A stretch of 64,000 bases of DNA, from assembly GCF_019166065.1 (NCBI RefSeq), contig NZ_JAHTBN010000001.1, forward strand, positions 372,001 to 436,000. The letters are read 5' to 3'. The position numbers and the translations under genes were made by a program. Positions 23,357 to 32,239 of the stretch are shown piece after piece (position 1 is the first letter of the stretch; each line of letters begins with the position of its first letter). This DNA comes from Candidimonas humi. GTDB taxonomy: Bacteria > Pseudomonadota > Gammaproteobacteria > Burkholderiales > Burkholderiaceae_B. Under the pieces are notes generated by a model that searched no databases, was not told the origin of the DNA, and saw only the letters and a list, made by a program, of their open reading frames with translations.

Positions 23357-24397
23357 TCAGGCGCCCGGCGCGCAGGCCTGCGCCACGCGCTGCAGCACGG
23401 CGTGCGCGAACAGCTTGCCGTTCAGCGGGTGTCCTGCCAGTGCGCGCTGCTGGCCGAGCCATTTGCCGGTTTCGCCCAGGTTCGCCAGGCTCGCGCGGCC
23501 GGCCGCCAGGCGTATGTTCTTTTCCGCTTGCGGAAAATAGCGCAAGGGCGCGGACGAGGCCGCCAGCAGCAAGTCCAGGAACAGGCGCTGCAGCGCATCG
23601 AGCCAGACGGCGGGCGATTCTTTTTCGAGCTGGTCGGCCATCCCGCCTATATCGGGCGCCAGGCCTTGCGCCAGTGACGATAGCAGGCCGTCGAGCCATG
23701 GCGGGCAGGCGGCCGCGCGGCTGCGCGAGAGCTCCAGCGCGGCCAGGGGCGCGCCGCCGGCCGCCGCCAGCCAGGGCTCGGGCTGCGTAACGCCCTGCCC
23801 GGCAAGCCAGGCCAGCGCCTCGTCGCGGCCGGGAACGGCCAGGGGCAGGCGCCGGCAGCGCGACACCAGGGTAGGCAGCAAGCGGTCGGGCGCATCGGCG
23901 ACCAGCAGGAACACCGTATGATCCGGAGGCTCCTCCAGCACCTTGAGCAAGGCATTGGCCGAGATCGCGTTCAGCGCCTGGGCCGGATACAGCACCGCGA
24001 CGCGCCAGCCGCCCCGGTGCGTCGCAGTATTGAACCAGGAACCCAGGGCGCGCAACTGGTCGACGCGGATATCGCGCGACGGTGCGGCCTTGGTAGCCGT
24101 GGCGGTTTCTTCTTCGGCCTCGCCGCCCTCTTCCACGGCGACCGCATCGGGGCGGATACGGCGCAGATCGGGATGATTGCCGGCCGCCACCCACAGGCAG
24201 GCCGAGCAGTGCCCGCAAGCCAGCCCGTCCTGCGGCGCTTCGCACAGCAGGCTGGCGGCGCCGGCCAGCGCGAACTGCCGCTTGCCCGTGCCGGCCAGCC
24301 CATGGATCAGCCACGCGTGCGAAAAGCGTTCTCTGCTGCCCAGCCAGGCGCGCGCCGTGTCGGCTTGCCACGGCAAGAAGGCGGAAATCTCACTCAT
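23357..24397 (-). CDS. holB: DNA polymerase III subunit delta prime
   Basis: A 346-residue clamp-loader subunit that helps open and load the beta clamp. An AAA+ core has [13 protein letters not shown] (Walker A-like, about 32-44), a zinc module ending CGHCSAC near residue 66, and the sensor region [19 protein letters not shown] charged insertion ([16 protein letters not shown]) after the zinc module is longer than in E. coli. Start is at 24397; it overlaps the tmk stop by 8 bases, so the genes are coupled. Confidence 0.9.
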   Translation of the reverse strand: MSEISAFLPWQADTARAWLGSRERFSHAWLIHGLAGTGKRQFALAGAASLLCEAPQDGLACGHCSACLWVAAGNHPDLRRIRPDAVAVEEGGEAEEETATATKAAPSRDIRVDQLRALGSWFNTATHRGGWRVAVLYPAQALNAISANALLKVLEEPPDHTVFLLVADAPDRLLPTLVSRCRRLPLAVPGRDEALAWLAGQGVTQPEPWLAAAGGAPLAALELSRSRAAACPPWLDGLLSSLAQGLAPDIGGMADQLEKESPAVWLDALQRLFLDLLLAASSAPLRYFPQAEKNIRLAAGRASLANLGETGKWLGQQRALAGHPLNGKLFAHAVLQRVAQACAPGA

Positions 24398-25064
24398 GGG
24401 AGGTTCCGCCGCCCGATGACGGGGGGCGTCCTGGATCCTGCCAGGCCTGCAGCAAGTCGTTCAAGTCATCGGCCAGACCGCTGCGCACCGCCTCGATGGG
24501 GCGGGTGGAATCGACGATCCGGATGCGTTGCGGGCACTGGCGGGCGCGTTCGTGATAGGCCTTGCGCGTGCGTTCGAAAAAGGCGCCGTTCTCGCGTTCG
24601 AAGCGATCGGGCTCACGCATGCCGGCGAGCCGGCCGCGCGCGACTTCCAGCGGCACATCGAACAGCCAGGTGCGGTCCGGCTGCAGTCCGGGATGGACCC
24701 ATTGTTCCAGCACGCGGATCGGCTCTGCGCCCAGTTCCCGGCCGCCGCCCTGATAGGCATAGGTGGCGTCGGTATAGCGGTCGCACACCACCCAGTCGCC
24801 GCGCGCCAGCGCCGGTTCGATGACTTGTTCTATATGCTCGCAGCGCGCGGCAAACATCAGCAAGGTCTCGGTCCTGAGATGCATGGGCCGTTCCAGCATG
24901 ATCGCGCGCAGCGCCTCGCCCAGCGCGGTGCCGCCGGGCTCGCGAGTGGCCAGGACCGACACCCCGCGGCCGCGGATCTCGTCGACCAGCCACTGCACGT
25001 GGGTGCTCTTGCCCGCGCCGTCCAGGCCTTCCAGCGTGATGAAACAGCCGCGTCGTTTCTGCAT
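24390..25064 (-). CDS. tmk: Thymidylate kinase
   Basis: A 224-residue kinase that phosphorylates dTMP to dTDP. The P-loop is [11 protein letters not shown] at about 11-21, TREPGGT at 40-46 binds the nucleotide, and [16 protein letters not shown] near 94-109 is the DRY-type motif. A Gly/Ser-rich tail ([12 protein letters not shown]) extends slightly past the usual end. Its start codon overlaps the mltG stop by one base (TGATG) and its end overlaps holB, so mltG-tmk-holB form a tight operon. Confidence 0.93.
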   Translation of the reverse strand: MQKRRGCFITLEGLDGAGKSTHVQWLVDEIRGRGVSVLATREPGGTALGEALRAIMLERPMHLRTETLLMFAARCEHIEQVIEPALARGDWVVCDRYTDATYAYQGGGRELGAEPIRVLEQWVHPGLQPDRTWLFDVPLEVARGRLAGMREPDRFERENGAFFERTRKAYHERARQCPQRIRIVDSTRPIEAVRSGLADDLNDLLQAWQDPGRPPSSGGGTSHE

Positions 25065-26074
25065 CAGCGATCGGTCCTCAATATATATTTGGACACTGCC
25101 CTATTATGCTCGGGCAGGCTCTCGGAAAACTCGCTGGTGCCGTCGCCGCGCGACACGAAGTACAGATATTTGCTCACTTCGGGTTGTACCGCCGCCAGCA
25201 GCGAGGCGCGGCTCGGGCTGCAGATGGGCGTAGGCGGCAGGCCCGCCCGCGTGTAGGTGTTCCAGGGCGTGTCGGCGCTCAAGTCGCCCTTGTGCAGCCT
25301 GCCCTGGTAGGCCGCGCCCAGCCCGTAGATCACGGTGGGGTCGGTCTGCAAAGGCATGTTCAGGCGCAGCCGGTTCATGAACACGCCGGCGATGCGCCTG
25401 CGGTCTGCGCCGTTGGCGGTTTCTTTCTCGATGATGGATGCCAGGATCAAGGCCTGGTAGGGAGTCTGGATCGCCAGGCCCGGATCGCGCTTTTCCCATA
25501 CCGAGGCCAGCAGTTGCTGCTGCGCCTTGTAGGCGCGGCGCAGGATGTCGAAATCGCTGGAATCGGGCACGAACACATAGGTGTCGGGAAAGAACAGGCC
25601 TTCGGGGCTGCTTTCCGTGGCGCCCAGGCGCTTGAGCAGGTCCGCGTCGGAAACGTCCTGCAGGGTCTGGCGGATCTGCGGGTTGTCGCGCAGGGCCTGG
25701 CGGATGCGCTGGTAGGTCCAGCCCTCGACCAGGGTGATGCGGGTCTGGGTCATTTCGCCGCTGGCCATGCGATGCAAGAGCGTCAGCGGCGTATCGCCGG
25801 GCTCGGTCTCGTATGCGCCCGCCTTGATCAGCTTGTCGCTGCCGCTGGCGCGCGCGAGCCAGATGAAGGCTTCTTCGTTGATGCGTATGCCGGCCTTGCG
25901 CATGGCCTGGGCCACCGTGCGCGGCCGGCTGCCGACCTCGACCAGATAGTCGATGCGCGGCGCCGCGAGTTCCACCGGGCTGTGCGCCCAGTGCCATGCC
26001 GCCCAGCCGCCGGCGCCCGCCAGCAGTACGCAGACCAGCAGCATGTAGAGGAATATCGATACGACTTTCTTCAT
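25064..26074 (-). CDS. mltG: Endolytic peptidoglycan transglycosylase MltG
   Basis: A 336-residue inner-membrane enzyme that cuts nascent glycan strands and sets their length. One membrane helix at about 7-30 ([20 protein letters not shown]) is followed by a LysM-like region and the YceG/MltG catalytic domain, with LASIIEKET (catalytic Glu), [13 protein letters not shown] and [13 protein letters not shown]. Starting at 26074 puts the membrane helix at the N-terminus. First gene of mltG-tmk-holB and divergent from ygfZ. Confidence 0.92.
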   Translation of the reverse strand: MKKVVSIFLYMLLVCVLLAGAGGWAAWHWAHSPVELAAPRIDYLVEVGSRPRTVAQAMRKAGIRINEEAFIWLARASGSDKLIKAGAYETEPGDTPLTLLHRMASGEMTQTRITLVEGWTYQRIRQALRDNPQIRQTLQDVSDADLLKRLGATESSPEGLFFPDTYVFVPDSSDFDILRRAYKAQQQLLASVWEKRDPGLAIQTPYQALILASIIEKETANGADRRRIAGVFMNRLRLNMPLQTDPTVIYGLGAAYQGRLHKGDLSADTPWNTYTRAGLPPTPICSPSRASLLAAVQPEVSKYLYFVSRGDGTSEFSESLPEHNRAVSKYILRTDR

Positions 26075-26313
26075 TATCTCAAGTGTAGCCGAGCGGCGCC
26101 TGCCGCCCTGCGCCGCGTCCCCAGGGGGCGAGGCCTGTTCATACGTCTTAAAAGAGGAGCCGCAGCGGCTGGCGCGCAAGCGCCAGGCCGGGCATGGAGA
26201 ACCCAGGTCTTCCGACCGGAGCCGGCGCCGGGCATGGGGTCATGGCAGCAGCGATCCAGCAAGCCCGCTATCATAATCGCTGTACTTGTTTATGTCTCTG
26301 TGATGCGCACCCC

Positions 26314-27432
26314 ATGTCTGCCGATCTGATATCCTCTGCTGCGAACCCAGCCGGCGCCGCGAGCCCGGTCCCCTATTTCTGTGCGCGACTGCGCGACCTG
26401 GCCCTGATCGAAATCGCCGGCGCGGACGCTGTTTCTTTCATGCATGGCCAGCTCACCCAGGACGTGGCCGGCCTGCCCGCCGGCCAGGCGGCGCTGGCAG
26501 GCTACTGCACGCCCAAGGGACGCCTGCTGGCCACCATGGTCCTGTGGCACGCGCCGGCGGGCACAGAAGCGCCCGCCCTGTATGCACTGGTCAAGGCCGA
26601 CATCGCCCAGGCCCTGGTCAAGCGCCTGTCCATGTATGTGCTGCGGGCCAAGGCCAAATTGCGCCTGCTGGACGCGCCGATCGCCGGCCTGGCCCCCCGC
26701 ACCGACGATAACCCTCTGCCGCTGCCCGATGCCGGTTCGACGCGGCAGGCCGCATTGCCGCCCGGCGCAGCCCTGGCCGAGCTGCCTGCAGATCCGCAAG
26801 CCTGGACGCTGGTTTCCACCGGCGCGGGCGTTTTCATCGCCGCGCCGAAGGCGCCGGGTTGCGGCCCGCGCTGGTGGTGGATAGGCGCCGCGGCGGCGCC
26901 GGGCGGCGCGGACGCGAACCGGGCGCAAGGCGAGGCGGCCGCCGATGACGGAACAACCGCGGATACCGGCACGGACGCGCAGGCCGAGGCCTGGCGTGCC
27001 CTGGACATCGCGGCGGGGCTGCCGTGGGTTTCGGCCGCCACCCAGGATTTGTTCATACCCCAGACCCTGAACCTGGACCTGATAGGCGGCGTCAATTTCA
27101 CCAAGGGCTGTTATCCGGGCCAGGAAATCGTCGCGCGCAGCCATTACCGGGGCACGGTCAAGCGGCGCATGGCCGGCGGCGTGATCGACGCCGCCATCCC
27201 GGCGGCCGCACAATTGGCCGGCCGCGACACCTATGACGCCGGCCGCCCCGACAGCCCCAGCGGCCGCGTGATCGACGCCGCGGCCAGCGCCGGCAAGACG
27301 ATGCTGCTGATGGAAGTGCAACTGGGCGACCTGGCCGGCGCCGCCTACAGGCTGGGCGCCGCCGATGGCCCGGAGATCGCGCTGCAGGCGCTGCCCTACG
27401 AAATCAGCCCCGCCGCGCAAGCAGACGCCTGA
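26314..27432 (+). CDS. ygfZ: Folate-binding iron-sulfur repair protein YgfZ
   Basis: A 372-residue member of the GcvT-like family that helps assemble or repair Fe-S clusters, using tetrahydrofolate. The signature KGCYPGQE is at about residue 266-273, followed by IVARSHYRGTVKRR. At about 200-226 there is a low-complexity, Ala/Asp/Gly/Thr-rich insertion (GADANRAQGEAAADDGTT) that makes it longer than E. coli YgfZ (326 residues). The start at 26314 was chosen because upstream residues have no homology. Divergent from mltG, convergent with mmsB. Confidence 0.9.
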   Translation: MSADLISSAANPAGAASPVPYFCARLRDLALIEIAGADAVSFMHGQLTQDVAGLPAGQAALAGYCTPKGRLLATMVLWHAPAGTEAPALYALVKADIAQALVKRLSMYVLRAKAKLRLLDAPIAGLAPRTDDNPLPLPDAGSTRQAALPPGAALAELPADPQAWTLVSTGAGVFIAAPKAPGCGPRWWWIGAAAAPGGADANRAQGEAAADDGTTADTGTDAQAEAWRALDIAAGLPWVSAATQDLFIPQTLNLDLIGGVNFTKGCYPGQEIVARSHYRGTVKRRMAGGVIDAAIPAAAQLAGRDTYDAGRPDSPSGRVIDAAASAGKTMLLMEVQLGDLAGAAYRLGAADGPEIALQALPYEISPAAQADA

Positions 27433-27453
27433 TACCAATCGGCTTTCAAAGAG

Positions 27454-27485
27454 ATAAGAATCCCTTGTATGAATTCTTATATTTT
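27454..27485 (+). terminator. Terminator after ygfZ
   Basis: ATAAGAAT (27454-27461) and ATTCTTAT (27473-27480) form an 8-bp stem with an 11-base loop, followed by ATTTTC. The stem is AT-rich, so its strength is uncertain. Confidence 0.5.
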
Positions 27486-27512
27486 CGATTGCAGATGCGT
27501 ATGAGGACGCCC

Positions 27513-27528
27513 GCCCGCATGCGCGGGC
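27513..27528. terminator. GC-rich hairpin downstream of mmsB
   Basis: GCCCGC and GCGGGC form a 6-bp stem with a 4-base loop (ATGC), 12 bases past the mmsB stop on the minus strand. There is no T tract. Confidence 0.35.
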
Positions 27529-27540
27529 CGGGCACAGGGC

Positions 27541-28425
27541 TTATTTCTTGTACAGCTTCAGGATGCTCGAGAAATCCAGCGGCCCGTTGCCCTGGGCGCT
27601 GTGCAGCGAATACAGGTTGCGCGCCAATTCGCCCAGCGGCGTCGAGGCGCGCGAGTGCAACGCCGCCTCGGCCGCCAGCCCCAGGTCCTTGAGCATCAAG
27701 TCCACGCCGAAGCCGCCCGCGTAGCCCTTGGATGCGGGAGCGTGATCCATGACGCCGGGCCAGGGGTTGTAGAGCTCGGTGGCCCAATTGCGCCCCGAAC
27801 TCTTGGAAATGATGTCCGACAGGACTTTGGGATCCAGGCCGCTGGCCGCGCCCAGGGCCAGCGCCTCGGCGGTGCCGGCCATCAGGATGCCGAGCAGCAT
27901 GTTGTTGCAGATCTTGGCCACCTGGCCGGCCCCCGCCGAACCGGCGTGGAAGATGTTCTTGCCCATTTTCTCGAGATAGGGCCGCGCGGCCTCCAGCGCC
28001 TCGGCTTCGCCGCCGACAATGAACGTCAGGGTACCGGCGGCCGCACCGCCGGTGCCGCCCGAGACCGGCGCATCGATCATGCGGATGCCGCGCGCGGCCG
28101 CAGCCTGCGCCACCTTGCGCGCCGATTCCGCGGCAATGGTGCTGCACTCGATTACCAGGGTCGACTGCGCGATGTGCGCAAGCAGCTCGGTTTCACCCAG
28201 GTACAAGCCTTCCACGTGGCGGCTGGCCGGCAGCATGGATATGGCCACGTCGGCCCCCTGCACCGCCGCGCGCGCGTCCGGGGCGGCTTGCGCGCCGGCG
28301 TCGGTCAGCACCTTGACGGCGGCGGGCACCAGATCGAACACCACCAGATCATGGCCGGCCTTGAGCAGATTGAGCGCCATAGGGCTGCCCATATGGCCCA
28401 AGCCTATGAAAGCGATACGACTCAT
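27541..28425 (-). CDS. mmsB: 3-Hydroxyisobutyrate dehydrogenase
   Basis: A 294-residue NAD-dependent beta-hydroxyacid dehydrogenase that oxidises 3-hydroxyisobutyrate to methylmalonate semialdehyde in valine breakdown. The NAD site IGLGHMGSPMALNLL is at about 6-20, the substrate loop DAPVSGGTGGAAAGTL near 120, and the catalytic Lys lies in KICNNMLLG near 170. AAGGAG precedes the ATG. It follows the hydrolase gene by 122 bases on the same strand, and the three neighbours make consecutive valine-pathway steps plausible. Other family members (tartronate semialdehyde reductase) are less likely because of these neighbours. Confidence 0.88.
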   Translation of the reverse strand: MSRIAFIGLGHMGSPMALNLLKAGHDLVVFDLVPAAVKVLTDAGAQAAPDARAAVQGADVAISMLPASRHVEGLYLGETELLAHIAQSTLVIECSTIAAESARKVAQAAAARGIRMIDAPVSGGTGGAAAGTLTFIVGGEAEALEAARPYLEKMGKNIFHAGSAGAGQVAKICNNMLLGILMAGTAEALALGAASGLDPKVLSDIISKSSGRNWATELYNPWPGVMDHAPASKGYAGGFGVDLMLKDLGLAAEAALHSRASTPLGELARNLYSLHSAQGNGPLDFSSILKLYKK

Positions 28426-28547
28426 GTTGTCTCCTTGTGTGTAAAACAATAATTGCGTCGCGCGCTCGAGGCCTCATGAGCCCTTGGGCGCGTCTCGAAT
28501 TCCCTATGCCTGGGAGGGCTGGCCCGCCGCTACAGGCTTGCCCGGCG

Positions 28548-29678
28548 TCACGCCAGTCCTGCCAGAGGATGCGCCTGCCGCGCCGGCCAGGGCGCCTTGA
28601 AAAAACGTTCCACCCACGCCGGCGTGGCATCGGCCAGCGTGGCGGGATTCCATTTCGGGTTCTTGTCCTTGTCGATCAGCAGCGCGCGTATGCCTTCGCG
28701 GAAATCGCCCTCGACGCCGCAATGCAGCGACACGATGTATTCCTGGCGGAAAGCATCGGCCAGCGACAGCAGCCGGGTACGGCGCAGCAGCTCGAAACAC
28801 AGCCGCGCCGAGCCCGGCGAGCCGGCCCGGTGGGTTGCCGATGCGCGCTGCAGCCACGGGTCGTCGCAGGCTTGCAGGGCGGCGATGTATGCGCTGATCG
28901 CCTGCAGGTCGGCGCCGTCGCAGCCATCGTTGATGGCGGCATAGTGGCGTTGCAGCGGCCCTGGATCCGGCGCCGCCAGGCCCGCGCCTGCCTCGCGCAG
29001 CAGGCGGCGCAGCAGTATGTCGGAGGCCTCGCGATCTTCCGGCCACGCCTGCGCCTTCAATTGTTCCAGCAAGCCCGGCCAGGACGCAGCGGCCAGCACG
29101 TAGTCGGCCAGGCCCAGCATGCGCAAGTCGCCGGCCCCCAGTTGCGCGCCGCTCAGGGCCAGGAAATTGCCGATGCCGCGCGGCATGCGGCTCAGCATCC
29201 AGGTGCCGCCCACGTCGGGGAACAGGCCGATGGTGATTTCGGGCATCGCGAAACGCGTCGTTTCCGTAACCACGCGATGGCTGGCCCCCATCATCAGGCC
29301 GACGCCGCCGCCCATGACGATGCCGCTGCCCCAGCACAGCACAGGCTTGGAATAGGTATGGATGTGGTAGTCGAGCCGGTACTCGACCTCGAAGAAGCGC
29401 CGCGCATAGGCGTTGTCCCAGGCGCCGCCGGTATTTTCCTGCATGGCCTTGTACAGCCCGTGCAGGTCGCCGCCGGCGCAAAACGCCTTGTCGCCTGCTC
29501 CGGCCAGCACTACCAGCGCAATGGCGGCATCGTTTTCCCAGAGCGTGAGCTGCTCTTGCAGCAGCTCGCACATCTCCAGGCTCAGGCCATTGAGCGTCTG
29601 CGGCCGGTTCAGCGTGGCCACCCCTATGCGCCGCTGGCCCGCGCAGGCCAGGACTTCGAACTGCACCGCGGCGTTCAT
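28548..29678 (-). CDS. 3-Hydroxyisobutyryl-CoA hydrolase (enoyl-CoA hydratase fold)
   Basis: A 376-residue member of the ECH_2/HIBYL-CoA hydrolase branch of the crotonase family. DKAFCAGGDLHGLY near residue 65 forms the oxyanion hole; PEITIGLFPDVGGTWMLSR near 145 is characteristic of the hydrolase branch; FREGIRALLIDKDKNPKW near the end is the family C-terminus. It releases 3-hydroxyisobutyrate from its CoA ester. The ATG overlaps the upstream acyl-CoA dehydrogenase stop by four bases (ATGA), so the genes are coupled. A methacrylyl-CoA hydratase gene is not adjacent. Confidence 0.88.
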   Translation of the reverse strand: MNAAVQFEVLACAGQRRIGVATLNRPQTLNGLSLEMCELLQEQLTLWENDAAIALVVLAGAGDKAFCAGGDLHGLYKAMQENTGGAWDNAYARRFFEVEYRLDYHIHTYSKPVLCWGSGIVMGGGVGLMMGASHRVVTETTRFAMPEITIGLFPDVGGTWMLSRMPRGIGNFLALSGAQLGAGDLRMLGLADYVLAAASWPGLLEQLKAQAWPEDREASDILLRRLLREAGAGLAAPDPGPLQRHYAAINDGCDGADLQAISAYIAALQACDDPWLQRASATHRAGSPGSARLCFELLRRTRLLSLADAFRQEYIVSLHCGVEGDFREGIRALLIDKDKNPKWNPATLADATPAWVERFFKAPWPARQAHPLAGLA

Positions 29679-30829
29679 CGGATGTCGGCTCCTTTTTCCA
29701 GGATCTGGCGCGCGACGATGACGCGCATGATTTCGTTGGTGCCTTCCAGGATCTGGTGCACGCGGCTGTCGCGCACCAGGCGTTCGAGCGGATAGTCCTT
29801 CAGGTAGCCGTAGCCGCCGTGAATCTGCTGGGCGTCCAGGCAGACCTGGAAGCCCAGGTCCGTGGCCAGCCGCTTGGCCATGGCGCAGTATGTGCCGGCC
29901 TGCGGATCCTGCTCGTCGAGCCTGGCGGCGGCCAGGCGCACCATCTGGCGCGCGGCGACGATGTGCGTCAGCATGTCGGCCAGCTTGAACTGCAGGGCCT
30001 GGAAATCCGCCAGCGCGTGCCCGAACTGGCGGCGCTCGCCCATGTAGCGGCGCGCCGCGTCGTAGGCCCCCTGGGCGGCGCCCACCGAGCAAGTGGCAAT
30101 ATTGATGCGTCCGCCGTCCAGCCCCTTCATGGCGAAGGTGAAGCCCTGCCCTTCGGCGCCCAGGAGATTTTCGGCCGGGACTTCGACGTTCTCGAAGCTG
30201 ATGGGCCGCGTGGACTGGCTGTTCCAGCCCATTTTTTCTTCTTTGCGCCCATAGGTGATGCCGGGCAGGTCGGCCGGCACCGCAAGGGCCGAAATACCCT
30301 TGGGGCCGGCGCTGCCCGTACGCGCCATCACGACCAGTATGTCGGTATCCCCGGCCCCCGAGATAAAGGCCTTGGAGCCGTTCAGCACATACGCGCCGCC
30401 GCGCTTCTCGGCGCGCGTGACGAGCGAGGCGGCGTCCGAGCCCGAACCGGGCTCGGTCAGGCAATAAGAGGCGAGCTTCTCGCCCGCGCACAATTGCGGC
30501 CCCCAGGCCTGGCGCACGGACTCGGTGGCCCACGAACCTATCATCCAGGTGGCCATATTGTGTATGGTCAGGAAAGCGGTGGTCGAAGGATCGAAGGCCG
30601 CCATTTCCTCGAATACGAGCGTGGCGTCCAGCCGCGGCAGGCCCAGCCCGCCTATGGACTCGGGCGCATAGAGCGCGCAAAAACCCAGGGCCCCGGCCTG
30701 CGCGAAGGCCTCGCGCGGGAATATGCTTTCGGCATCCCAACGAGCGGCATTCGGCGCCAGCTCGCCGCTGGCGAATTCGCGGGCCGCCTGGACAAAGGCC
30801 TGCTGCTCGTCACTGAGGCGAAAATCCAT
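29675..30829 (-). CDS. Acyl-CoA dehydrogenase, probably isobutyryl-CoA dehydrogenase
   Basis: A 384-residue FAD enzyme. YCLTEPGSGSDAASL (about 130-145) and GWNSQSTRPISFENV are flavin- and substrate-domain motifs; DAQQIHGGYGYLKDYPLERL and ILEGTNEIMR carry the C-terminal helices, with the likely catalytic base Glu in EGTNEI. Short branched-chain acyl-CoA is the expected substrate because the next two genes encode 3-hydroxyisobutyryl-CoA hydrolase and 3-hydroxyisobutyrate dehydrogenase. The start at 30829 gives the standard MDFRLSDEQQ beginning. Other short-chain substrates cannot be excluded. Confidence 0.88.
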   Translation of the reverse strand: MDFRLSDEQQAFVQAAREFASGELAPNAARWDAESIFPREAFAQAGALGFCALYAPESIGGLGLPRLDATLVFEEMAAFDPSTTAFLTIHNMATWMIGSWATESVRQAWGPQLCAGEKLASYCLTEPGSGSDAASLVTRAEKRGGAYVLNGSKAFISGAGDTDILVVMARTGSAGPKGISALAVPADLPGITYGRKEEKMGWNSQSTRPISFENVEVPAENLLGAEGQGFTFAMKGLDGGRINIATCSVGAAQGAYDAARRYMGERRQFGHALADFQALQFKLADMLTHIVAARQMVRLAAARLDEQDPQAGTYCAMAKRLATDLGFQVCLDAQQIHGGYGYLKDYPLERLVRDSRVHQILEGTNEIMRVIVARQILEKGADIR

Positions 30830-30912
30830 GATTTGTCTCTTCCTTGTTCTGGATGGCCGCAACAACGCCCTCGAAGAACCCGCGGGCATCAGGCCACTGC
30901 GTTTTTACTATA

Positions 30913-31239
30913 TCATTTGCGGCCCTTGCTTCCGGCCCGCTTATGGGCGGCGCGGCGCCGGCGCGATTCCAGCGGATCGAAATCCAGCGGCCGGTAGATT
31001 TCCAGGCGGTCTCCGTCCCGCAGCACATGGTCCGGCGCACAGGCGCGGCCATATATGCCGATAGCGGGATGCTTGCCGGGTTCTTGTCCCGGAAAGCGGC
31101 TGAAATATCCACTGGCGTCCAGCGCCTGGGCGGCCGTTGCTCCGGCCGGAAGATCGAGCGTCACGCGCCATGTTCTGTCGGGTTCGGCATACACGACTTC
31201 GACGGCGATCGAGGCCGCCGCCACGCCTGGATCAGCCAT
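30913..31239 (-). CDS. rnfH: RnfH-family ubiquitin-like protein
   Basis: A 108-residue protein with a beta-grasp fold. VEVVYAEPDRTWRVTLDLP, CAPDHVLRDGDRLEIYRPL and the basic tail ESRRRRAAHKRAGSKGRK are typical of RnfH (YfjF), a family of unknown exact role that is conserved next to ratA and smpB. It overlaps the end of ratA by 8 bases. Confidence 0.9.
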   Translation of the reverse strand: MADPGVAAASIAVEVVYAEPDRTWRVTLDLPAGATAAQALDASGYFSRFPGQEPGKHPAIGIYGRACAPDHVLRDGDRLEIYRPLDFDPLESRRRRAAHKRAGSKGRK

Positions 31240-31663
31240 AGCAGGACTGCGCCCGCTGCGTGAAAGAGTCGATAAAGCTGCTGGCGATGCGGTTAAACAC
31301 CGGGCCCACGACCGCCTCCAGCGCTCGGCTGGAAAACGCGTATTCCATGGTGTAGAGCACCTTGCAGGCGTTCTCGCCCAGGGCCTTGAATTCCCAGGTG
31401 CCCTTGAGCGCCGAGAAGGGGCCGTCGACCAGGTTGAAGGTGATCAGTTGCGGGTAATCGTGCTCGTTGCGGGTGCTGAACGACTGCTTGATGCCGGCAA
31501 AGCTGATGATGATCGAGGCCTGCATGCCATGCTCGTCGCGCGAACGCACCTGGGCGCCGCCGCACCACGGCATGAAGTCGGGGTATTTTTCCACATCGGC
31601 GACCAGGTCGAACATCTGTTCGCGGCTGTAGGGAACCAGGACGGAGCGTTGTACAGTGTGCAT
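31232..31663 (-). CDS. ratA: RatA / COQ10-type START-domain protein
   Basis: A 143-residue START-like protein. VPYSREQMFDLVADVEKYPDF at the N-terminus (given here in part), WCGGAQV, and NLVDGPFSALKGTWEF match RatA and the ubiquinone-binding COQ10 family. In E. coli RatA was reported to block 70S formation, but in most bacteria a quinone-binding role is also proposed; the sequence does not decide. It is divergent from smpB across a 55-base gap, the usual arrangement. Confidence 0.9.
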   Translation of the reverse strand: MHTVQRSVLVPYSREQMFDLVADVEKYPDFMPWCGGAQVRSRDEHGMQASIIISFAGIKQSFSTRNEHDYPQLITFNLVDGPFSALKGTWEFKALGENACKVLYTMEYAFSSRALEAVVGPVFNRIASSFIDSFTQRAQSCYG

Positions 31664-31718
31664 CGAGCAAGGTTAATGGATAGAATACTTTGATTTTACC
31701 GTAGCACCCCTACCATAC

Positions 31719-32180
31719 ATGAGCATAGTCGAGAACCGCAAGGCCAGCCACGATTACTTTATCGAAGACCGCTACGAGGCGGGACTCGTGCTGGAAGGCT
31801 GGGAAGTAAAAGCCATACGCGCTGGACACGTGCAGCTCAAGGAGAGCTACGTCATCGTGCGCGACGGCGAGTTGTGGATCATCGGCATGCACGTAAGCCC
31901 CCTGCCCACGGCCTCGACGCACATCCACCCGATGAACACCCGCAGCCGCAAGCTGCTGCTCAAGGCCGAAGAAATCAGCAAGCTCATCGGCAAGGTCGAG
32001 CAGCGCGGCTACACCCTGGTGCCGCTGAACCTGCACTACCGCAACGGCCGCGTCAAGCTGGATTTCGGCCTGGGCCGCGGCAAGAAGCTGCACGACAAGC
32101 GCGACACCGAACGCAACAAGGATTGGGCGCGCGAAAAAGAACGGCTCATGAAGCACGACACGCGCCGCCGCGACGACTGA
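31719..32180 (+). CDS. smpB: SsrA-binding protein
   Basis: A 153-residue protein that brings tmRNA to stalled ribosomes. The beta-barrel motifs are seen: [20 protein letters not shown] near the N-terminus, WEVKAIRAG, and [13 protein letters not shown], followed by the basic C-terminal tail [19 protein letters not shown] that enters the decoding centre. No tmRNA gene is visible in the window. Confidence 0.97.
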   Translation: MSIVENRKASHDYFIEDRYEAGLVLEGWEVKAIRAGHVQLKESYVIVRDGELWIIGMHVSPLPTASTHIHPMNTRSRKLLLKAEEISKLIGKVEQRGYTLVPLNLHYRNGRVKLDFGLGRGKKLHDKRDTERNKDWAREKERLMKHDTRRRDD

Positions 32181-32239
32181 TATTCCCCGCGCGCCCACAG
32201 GCCTGAAACTTCACAGGCCGGATGTGCCGCCCCGCTCGT

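Noticed and set aside
28548-30740. A possible fusion of the hydrolase with upstream sequence over the acyl-CoA dehydrogenase gene
   Set aside because: The upstream part is the dehydrogenase gene read in another frame; the true hydrolase start is the ATGA overlap at 29678.
31664-31718. A tmRNA gene near smpB
   Set aside because: The gap is only 55 bases and no tRNA-like acceptor or resume sequence is visible here or downstream.
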